Translations under genes and position numbers: made by a program
Notes under the pieces: model-generated
Seen by the model: the letters and a program-made list of their open reading frames with translations, nothing else
What the model was told of the DNA's origin: nothing
The model's database searches: none
NCBI GenBank assembly: GCA_964547125.1
Contig: CAZJLS010000029.1
Location: forward strand, 1-18,443
DNA from: Methanobrevibacter_A sp964547125
Lineage (GTDB): Archaea; Methanobacteriota; Methanobacteria; Methanobacteriales; Methanobacteriaceae
DNA length: 18,443 bases
Direction: 5' to 3'
Part shown: positions 13,617 to 18,443 of the stretch, piece after piece
How positions within the stretch are numbered: the stretch's first letter is position 1
Layout: every line of letters starts with the position of its first letter

Positions 13617-14711
13617 CTACTTATAACCAAGATTTTTTAATATTTCTTTAGCTCTATTACTAAATTTTGCTTGATTAGAATATGGGCCAACAGCACTACC
13701 CCAATTATGATTAGCAACATATCTTAAAACAGACTCATTATTAATCTTATTAAGAGCCTCAAAATAAATTGGAGCCTCCCTATCACTGTCAATTTTTTGC
13801 CAATTAACACCATATTTAACAAATTTAGCTAAAATAGTTTGGTCGTTAATATTTTCAACACCAATTTTTTTAACAATAGGTTCAACAACAATTAAATCAG
13901 AATCATTATGGGCAACATCAATTAAAACATCTTCATTGTTAACTTTTTCAATTGCTCTTTTGCGAACAGTTGCATCAGAATCATTACGGGCAACATCAAT
14001 TAAAACATCTTCATCGTCAATAGCGTCAAGAAATCTACGGCGAATATAAGAATCTGAATCGTTTTTAACAATATTAATTGCGGATTTAGTGCTGAAATTT
14101 TTAATAACCTTATTTTGAACTTCTGAATCTGAACTAGATAAAAATAAATTCATTAAAATGGATTCATCTTTAATATTTTCTACAGCTTTGTGTCTTACAT
14201 TCGATGTACTATCATTTATAGCAATATCTGCTAAAACAGACTCATCATTAATCTTTTCAACAGCATCAAGGCGAATTTGCCAATTAGGATTATGTTTAGC
14301 AGAATCTATTAAAACATTTTCATAATCATCATCTTTAATTCCAAGTTTTGATTTAGCTTCACTTCGAACCTGTTCATTAGAATCATTTTCTGCAATATCC
14401 TTTAAAACAGCCTTATCATTAATTCTTCCAACAGCATCACGACGAATACCTATGGAAAAAGAATTCTTTGCAATATCTGCTAAAATAGACTCATCAGTAA
14501 TCCTATTAAAAGCCTCTAAACGAACCATTAAATCAATGGAATCATTATCTAACATAACAATGTCTTTTAAAACACTTTCATCCTTAATCTTTTTAACAGC
14601 ATCAAGACAAGCCTTTAGATTTGAATCATTTATAGCAATATCCTTTAAAACAAGATCTTCATCATTAACTTTTTTAACAGTGCCATTTAGATTTGAATCA
14701 TTTTTATCCAT
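13617..14711 (-). CDS. HEAT/LRV-like 26-residue repeat protein, 364 aa
   Basis: Built almost entirely from about ten helical repeats with a period near 26 residues. The typical unit is DESVLADIAINDS followed by xxVRxxAVxKIN: two short helices with conserved Leu/Ile, a DS turn, and Arg-Ala at the start of the second helix. This fits HEAT-like or leucine-rich variant (LRV) repeats, which form solenoids for protein binding. Repeats are regular from about residue 15 to 285 and looser at the end (VNWQKIDSDREAP, VANHNWGSAVGPYSNQ). No enzyme domain, signal peptide or membrane segment is seen. AAGGAG lies before the ATG. Such proteins are scaffolds or adaptors; the partner is unknown. It converges on the PIN gene with a gap of 102 bp. 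Confidence 0.88.
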   Translation of the reverse strand: MDKNDSNLNGTVKKVNDEDLVLKDIAINDSNLKACLDAVKKIKDESVLKDIVMLDNDSIDLMVRLEAFNRITDESILADIAKNSFSIGIRRDAVGRINDKAVLKDIAENDSNEQVRSEAKSKLGIKDDDYENVLIDSAKHNPNWQIRLDAVEKINDESVLADIAINDSTSNVRHKAVENIKDESILMNLFLSSSDSEVQNKVIKNFSTKSAINIVKNDSDSYIRRRFLDAIDDEDVLIDVARNDSDATVRKRAIEKVNNEDVLIDVAHNDSDLIVVEPIVKKIGVENINDQTILAKFVKYGVNWQKIDSDREAPIYFEALNKINNESVLRYVANHNWGSAVGPYSNQAKFSNRAKEILKNLGYK

Positions 14712-14764
14712 TCTTATTTTTTCTCCTTTTTAATTGTATTTATCCCCAGATTATCTTGTTAAGG

Positions 14765-14773
14765 TATATTAAA
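14765..14773 (-). promoter_or_regulatory. Candidate TATA box for the repeat protein
   Basis: The minus strand reads TTTAATATA about 54 bp before the ATG. A start near 14745 would leave a 34-nt leader holding AAGGAG. Weak call in AT-rich DNA. Confidence 0.25.
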
Positions 14774-14948
14774 TTTATTAAATAAGCCTGTAAAAATAAT
14801 CACACCCAAATATTATTTTGATTGAAAGTCTATTAAAATATACATATATAAATAGTGATTTTTATTATCTATAAGAAAAAAAACAAGAAAGTTTTGTTAA
14901 AGTACTAAAATTATTTATTAAAAAAATAATAAAGATATAAAATGTATT

Positions 14949-14956
14949 TTTATAAA
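14949..14956 (+). promoter_or_regulatory. Candidate TATA box for wecC
   Basis: TTTATAAA, with an expected start near 14976 and a 28-nt leader containing GGAG. A second TTTATAAA at about 14973 is too close to the ATG unless the mRNA is leaderless. Confidence 0.35.
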
Positions 14957-15003
14957 AATTGCTTTTTTAGGATTTATAAAAAAAAATTATAGTTGGAGTT
15001 AAA

Positions 15004-16245
15004 ATGAAGATTTGTGTAATAGGTCAAGGATATATTGGACTTCCAACTGCCACTCTTTTTGCTGATAATGGATGTGAAGTTCTAGGAGTTGACGTTAAAG
15101 AAGAAATTATCAAGAGTCTTAATAATTGTCAAATCCATATTGAAGAACCTGGTATAAAAGACTTATTAATAAATGCTATTGAAAAAGGATTATACCGTGC
15201 CTCATTAGAACCTGAAAAGTCTGATGTTTTCATAATAACTGTACCAACACCATATATTGAAAAAACATATAGTTGCGACTTAACATATGTTATAGAAGCA
15301 TGTCACAATATATTAAAATATTTAGAGAAAGGAAATACAGTTATAGTTGAATCAACAATTGCGCCTTTATCAATAGATAATGTTATAAAACCAATATTTG
15401 AAAAAGAAGGGTTTAAAGTAGGAGAAGATATTTACTTAGCACATTGCCCTGAAAGAGTTCTTCCTGGAAAAATAATAGATGAATTAATACATAATGACCG
15501 TATAATTGGTGGAGTAACACCAGAATGCAGTGATAAAGCAGCAGAAATTTATGCAATCTTTGCTAAAGGAGATTTGATGAAAACAGAAGCAAAAACTGCT
15601 GAATTATCCAAATGTATGGAAAACACATTCAGAGATGTTAACATAGCATTAGCTAATGAACTAACCAAAGTATGTTCAGAAATAGGAGTAAACGCACTAG
15701 ACGTTATAAAACTCGCAAATAAACATCCACGTGTAAATATCCACAGTCCAGGACCAGGAGTAGGAGGACACTGTCTAGCAATAGACCCATACTTCATATA
15801 TGCATTAGCACCAGAAACTGCTAAAATAATAAAACTATCAAGAGATACAAACAAAAGCATGCCAAAATTTGTAACAGACAATGTTAACAAGATACTAAAA
15901 AAGAATAAAGAAAAAATAGCAGTTCTAGGAGTATCATATAAAGGAAATACTGATGATACACGTGAAAGTCCAGCATTTGAAATTATAAATTACTTAAAAA
16001 ACGATTATGAAATTTTTATTCATGACCCACATGTTAAAAATGATGAATATGTAAGTTTCAATGAAGCAATAAAAGATGCATCATTATGTTTAATATTATC
16101 AGATCATAATCAGTTTAAAACCTTAGATTATGAATATATGACTAGAAATATGGAAAAACCAATAATATTTGATACGAAAAATATTATAGAAAATGTTCCA
16201 GAAAATATTAAACTTTATAATTTTGGAAACTTATCAACTTTATAA
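15004..16245 (+). CDS. wecC: UDP-N-acetyl-D-mannosamine dehydrogenase, 413 aa
   Basis: NAD-dependent UDP-sugar dehydrogenase that oxidises C6 of UDP-ManNAc to UDP-ManNAc uronic acid for surface glycans. Seen in order: NAD-binding VIGQGYIGLPTA (5-16) with VDV at 29-31, ITVPTPY (78-84), ESTIAP (116-121), HCPERVLPG (147-155, characteristic of the ManNAc branch rather than UDP-glucose dehydrogenase), AELSKCMENTFRDVNIALANE (199-219) with a catalytic Lys, and GPGVGGHCLAIDPYF (250-264) with catalytic Cys257. The C-terminal SYKGNTDDTRESPA binds the UDP-sugar. Length is normal. GGAG precedes the ATG. It stands apart from the rfb array, with the accessory stretch in between, but its product probably feeds a related glycan. 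A UDP-sugar dehydrogenase with another substrate is possible. Confidence 0.93.
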   Translation: MKICVIGQGYIGLPTATLFADNGCEVLGVDVKEEIIKSLNNCQIHIEEPGIKDLLINAIEKGLYRASLEPEKSDVFIITVPTPYIEKTYSCDLTYVIEACHNILKYLEKGNTVIVESTIAPLSIDNVIKPIFEKEGFKVGEDIYLAHCPERVLPGKIIDELIHNDRIIGGVTPECSDKAAEIYAIFAKGDLMKTEAKTAELSKCMENTFRDVNIALANELTKVCSEIGVNALDVIKLANKHPRVNIHSPGPGVGGHCLAIDPYFIYALAPETAKIIKLSRDTNKSMPKFVTDNVNKILKKNKEKIAVLGVSYKGNTDDTRESPAFEIINYLKNDYEIFIHDPHVKNDEYVSFNEAIKDASLCLILSDHNQFKTLDYEYMTRNMEKPIIFDTKNIIENVPENIKLYNFGNLSTL

Positions 16246-16246
16246 A
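16239..16246 (+). promoter_or_regulatory. leuC: Candidate TATA box for leuCDB, overlapping the wecC stop codon
   Basis: TTTATAAA includes the wecC TAA (16243-16245). A start near 16267 would give a leader of about 28 nt with AGGAG. A T-run at 16273-16279 falls in between and could end wecC transcripts. Confidence 0.3.
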
Positions 16247-16294
16247 AAAAAATTTTTATTATATAATTTATCTTTTTTTAGGAGTAAAAGTATT

Positions 16295-17545
16295 ATGTCA
16301 ATGACTATGAGTGAAAAAATACTAGCTAAAGCATCAGGAAATGAAAGTGTGGAAGCTGGTGAAATTGTAATGGCAGATATTGATGTTGCAATGGTTCATG
16401 ATTTAACAGGACCATTAGCTATTGAATCATTAGAAAAAATAGGAACCCAGAAAGTATGGGATCCTGATAAAATTGTTGTTCCATTTGACCATCAAGTTCC
16501 AGCTGATTCATTAAGTTCTGCTGATAATCATATTGTAATGAGAAAATTTGTTAAAGAACAAGGAATTGAAAACTTCTATGATATAAATGAAGGAGTTTGT
16601 CACCAAGTATTACCTGAATTAGGACATATTGTACCTGGAGAAGTTGCAGTAGGAGCAGACTCACACACATGTACTTATGGAGCATTCGGAACATTCGCAA
16701 CAGGAATCGGTTCTACTGATATGGCAATGGTATTTTCAACAGGACAATTATGGTTCAAAGTGCCAGAAACTAACCAATTCAAAATCGAAGGAGAATTAAA
16801 AGAAAATGTAGTATCAAAAGATGTTATCCTCCATATAATAGGAACAGTGGGAGTAGATGGTTCAACCTATAAAAGTTGTGAATTTACAGGTTCAACAATA
16901 AAAAATATGAGTATGAACGACCGTATGGTACTCTCCAATATGGCAATTGAAATGGGAGGGAAAACAGGACTAATAGAACCTGATGAAAAAACATTAGAAT
17001 ATGTTAAAAACCACTCCACTAAAAAAGACTTCACAGTATTTAAAACAGACAGTGATGCTGCATCATTAAACATTATAGATATAGATGTTAGTGACCTTAC
17101 ACCACAAGTAGCATGCCCACACCATGTAGATAATGTTAAACCTGCAAGTGAAGTAGATGTAGAGTTAGACCAAGTATTTTTAGGTTCATGTACCAATGGA
17201 AGAATAACAGACCTAAGAGAAGCAGCAAAAATATTAAAAGGAAAACAAGTTGCTAAAGGAACAAGAATGTTAGTCTACCCAGCATCAAAAAGAACATACA
17301 GTCAAGCACTAGATGAAGGATTAATAAAAATATTCATCGATGCAGGAGCATTAGTAATGAACCCATGCTGTGGACCATGTCTTGGAGGACACACAGGACT
17401 AATAGGACCAGACGAAGTAAGCCTAAGCACATCAAACAGAAACTTCAAAGGAAGACAAGGAAGCCCAGAAGGTAAAGTTTACCTATCATCCCCAGCAACA
17501 GCAGCAATATCTGCAATAAACGGAAGAATAACAAGCCCAGAATAA
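16295..17545 (+). CDS. leuC: 3-isopropylmalate dehydratase large subunit, 416 aa
   Basis: Aconitase-family [4Fe-4S] enzyme subunit that interconverts 2- and 3-isopropylmalate with LeuD. Signatures are EKILAKASG (7-15), VAMVHDLTGP (31-40), FDHQVPAD (64-71), GVCHQVLPELGHI (100-112), GADSHTCTYGAFGTFATGIGSTD (120-142, shown by Asp122, Ser123, His124), and cluster ligands Cys299 (LGSCTNGR), Cys359 and Cys362 (CCGPC). STSNRNFKGRQGS is near the end. The ATG at 16295 has AGGAG 10 nt upstream; an earlier in-frame ATG at 16193 would overlap wecC. The large subunit alone cannot rule out a homoaconitase used in coenzyme B synthesis, but LeuD and LeuB next door favour leucine. Hand counts show codons ending in T:C of 17:0 in the first 50 and 3:11 in the last 50. 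Confidence 0.9.
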   Translation: MSMTMSEKILAKASGNESVEAGEIVMADIDVAMVHDLTGPLAIESLEKIGTQKVWDPDKIVVPFDHQVPADSLSSADNHIVMRKFVKEQGIENFYDINEGVCHQVLPELGHIVPGEVAVGADSHTCTYGAFGTFATGIGSTDMAMVFSTGQLWFKVPETNQFKIEGELKENVVSKDVILHIIGTVGVDGSTYKSCEFTGSTIKNMSMNDRMVLSNMAIEMGGKTGLIEPDEKTLEYVKNHSTKKDFTVFKTDSDAASLNIIDIDVSDLTPQVACPHHVDNVKPASEVDVELDQVFLGSCTNGRITDLREAAKILKGKQVAKGTRMLVYPASKRTYSQALDEGLIKIFIDAGALVMNPCCGPCLGGHTGLIGPDEVSLSTSNRNFKGRQGSPEGKVYLSSPATAAISAINGRITSPE

Positions 17546-17574
17546 AAAAAAAGATAGAGAGGAGTGAATATAAT

Positions 17575-18054
17575 ATGAAAGGTAAAGTTTGGAAATTTGG
17601 AGACGACATAGACACAGACATAATACTTCCAGGAAGATACTTAATCTACACCGATGAAGAAAGACTATCCCAACACTGTATGGAAGGACTAGTTGAAAAC
17701 TTCAAAGAAAAAATAGATGAAGGAGATTTCATAGTAGGAGGGAAAAACTTCGGCTGTGGATCATCACGTGAACACGCACCAATAGCAATAAAAGGATGTG
17801 GAATAGGAGCAGTAATTGCTGAATCATTCGCAAGAATATTCTACCGTAACGCAACAAATGTAGGAGTACCACTACTTGAAGCACCAGGAATAAACAAAAT
17901 ATTAGAAGAAGGCGACACAATAGAAGTGGACATGGACAAAGGAATCATAACTAATTCCAAAGGAGAAACTTGTGAATTCAAAAAACTACCACCATTCATG
18001 CTAGAAATATTAGAAAGCGGTGGACTAATAGAATACCTAAAAAACAAACAATAA
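17575..18054 (+). CDS. leuD: 3-isopropylmalate dehydratase small subunit, 159 aa
   Basis: Swivel-domain partner of LeuC. Key features are KVWKFGDDIDTDIILPGRYL (4-23), the substrate-specificity loop YLIY (22-25), GKNFGCGSSREHAP (56-69) and IAESFARIFYRNATNVG. Methanogen isopropylmalate isomerases have a YLVY-type loop and SSREHAP, whereas homoaconitase small subunits have YLRT and SSREQA, as recalled from the Methanocaldococcus pair MJ1277 and MJ1271. The loop here is of the isopropylmalate kind. GGAGTG lies 8 nt before the ATG. It follows leuC by 29 nt in the same operon. Confidence 0.92.
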   Translation: MKGKVWKFGDDIDTDIILPGRYLIYTDEERLSQHCMEGLVENFKEKIDEGDFIVGGKNFGCGSSREHAPIAIKGCGIGAVIAESFARIFYRNATNVGVPLLEAPGINKILEEGDTIEVDMDKGIITNSKGETCEFKKLPPFMLEILESGGLIEYLKNKQ

Positions 18055-18070
18055 AATGAGGAAAAATAAG

Positions 18071-18443
18071 ATGTATAATATTGCAGTAATACCAGGAGAC
18101 GGAATAGGAAAAGAAGTGATGGAAGCAACACTAAATGTACTAGAAGGACTAGACTTAGACTTCGAATACCATCACGGAGAAGCAGGAGACGAATGCCTAG
18201 AAAAAAATGGAGTTGCACTACCAGAAGAAACCATACAAAAAGTAAAAGACTCAGATGCATGTCTATTTGGAGCAGCAGGAGAATCAGCAGCAGACGTTAT
18301 TGTTAAAATAAGACAAGAAATGAAAATGTTTGCAAACCTAAGACCTGTAAAAACTTATCCTGGAAGCAAATCCAAATTCGAAAACCTTGACTTCATGATA
18401 GTACGTGAAAACACAGAAGGAATGTACATACAAGACGAAGAAG
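18071..18443 (+). CDS. leuB: 3-isopropylmalate dehydrogenase, N-terminal part, runs off the window
   Basis: Beta-decarboxylating dehydrogenase that oxidises 3-isopropylmalate to the leucine precursor 2-oxoisocaproate. The first 124 codons are present: NAD-binding IAVIPGDGIGKEV (4-16), EAGDECLEKNGVALPEETI (37-55), CLFGAAGESAADVIVKIRQ, ANLRPVKTYPG and MIVRENTEGMYI. The AAGE...ADVI loop resembles the methanogen LeuB (MJ0720 type) rather than the AksF enzyme of coenzyme B synthesis, which has a longer loop there. This is a recalled comparison. Starts 16 nt after leuD with a GAGG site. Truncated only by the window end. Confidence 0.9.
   Translation, partial: MYNIAVIPGDGIGKEVMEATLNVLEGLDLDFEYHHGEAGDECLEKNGVALPEETIQKVKDSDACLFGAAGESAADVIVKIRQEMKMFANLRPVKTYPGSKSKFENLDFMIVRENTEGMYIQDEE

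Noticed and set aside
16193..16294. N-terminal extension of LeuC overlapping wecC
   Set aside because: The ATG at 16295 has a proper AGGAG site and begins with the conserved start region; the extension overlaps wecC in another frame and reads as low-complexity Phe/Lys/Leu.
16295..18054. Homoaconitase (AksD/AksE) of coenzyme B synthesis
   Set aside because: The small subunit has YLIY and SSREHAP, the isopropylmalate type, and a LeuB-like gene follows; homoaconitase would be expected to have YLRT and SSREQA.

Overview
The window looks like a very AT-rich methanogenic archaeon of the order Methanobacteriales, most like Methanosphaera. The evidence is the low GC content, archaeal TATA-like boxes and Shine-Dalgarno sites, a leuC/leuD pair resembling the methanogen isopropylmalate isomerase, an AAA/DUF4143 ATPase, and small toxin-antitoxin pairs. 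The species is inferred from style; no database search was run.

Layout. (1) Positions 1-274 hold a trinucleotide repeat cut by the window edge and a 17-bp direct repeat. One unrecognised minus-strand gene (275-769) follows, with its own likely promoter. (2) Positions 891-8856 are one long minus-strand array, read right to left: rfbD, rfbA, rfbC, rfbB, then three family-2 glycosyltransferases. Gaps are 13 nt or less, or the genes overlap. The four rfb enzymes make dTDP-L-rhamnose from glucose-1-phosphate, and the three transferases probably build a rhamnose-containing surface glycan. No flippase or polymerase is in view. (3) Positions 8857-14711 are an accessory stretch: a 471-bp gap with 40-bp tandem repeats ahead of an AAA/DUF4143 ATPase, a double [4Fe-4S] QueG-like protein, a small PH-like protein, an MNT antitoxin beside a broken HEPN gene, an AbrB/PIN toxin-antitoxin pair, and a 26-residue-repeat (HEAT/LRV-like) protein. 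(4) Positions 15004-18443 are conserved metabolic genes on the plus strand: wecC (UDP-ManNAc dehydrogenase), then leuC, leuD and the start of leuB, which carry out leucine synthesis from isopropylmalate.

Two observations stand out. First, synonymous codon choice changes sharply along transcription units. Hand counts of third positions in the rfb array go from almost all T and no C in the promoter-proximal gene (rfbD) to all C and no T in a sample of the last transferase. leuC shows the same reversal inside one gene. Second, the MNT/HEPN module lies between two ~116-bp direct repeats. Each repeat carries the promoter, ribosome binding site and first five codons of the neighbouring PH-like gene, so the module appears to have replaced the body of a duplicated copy of that gene. 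No tRNA, rRNA, CRISPR array, transposase or phage gene was recognised.
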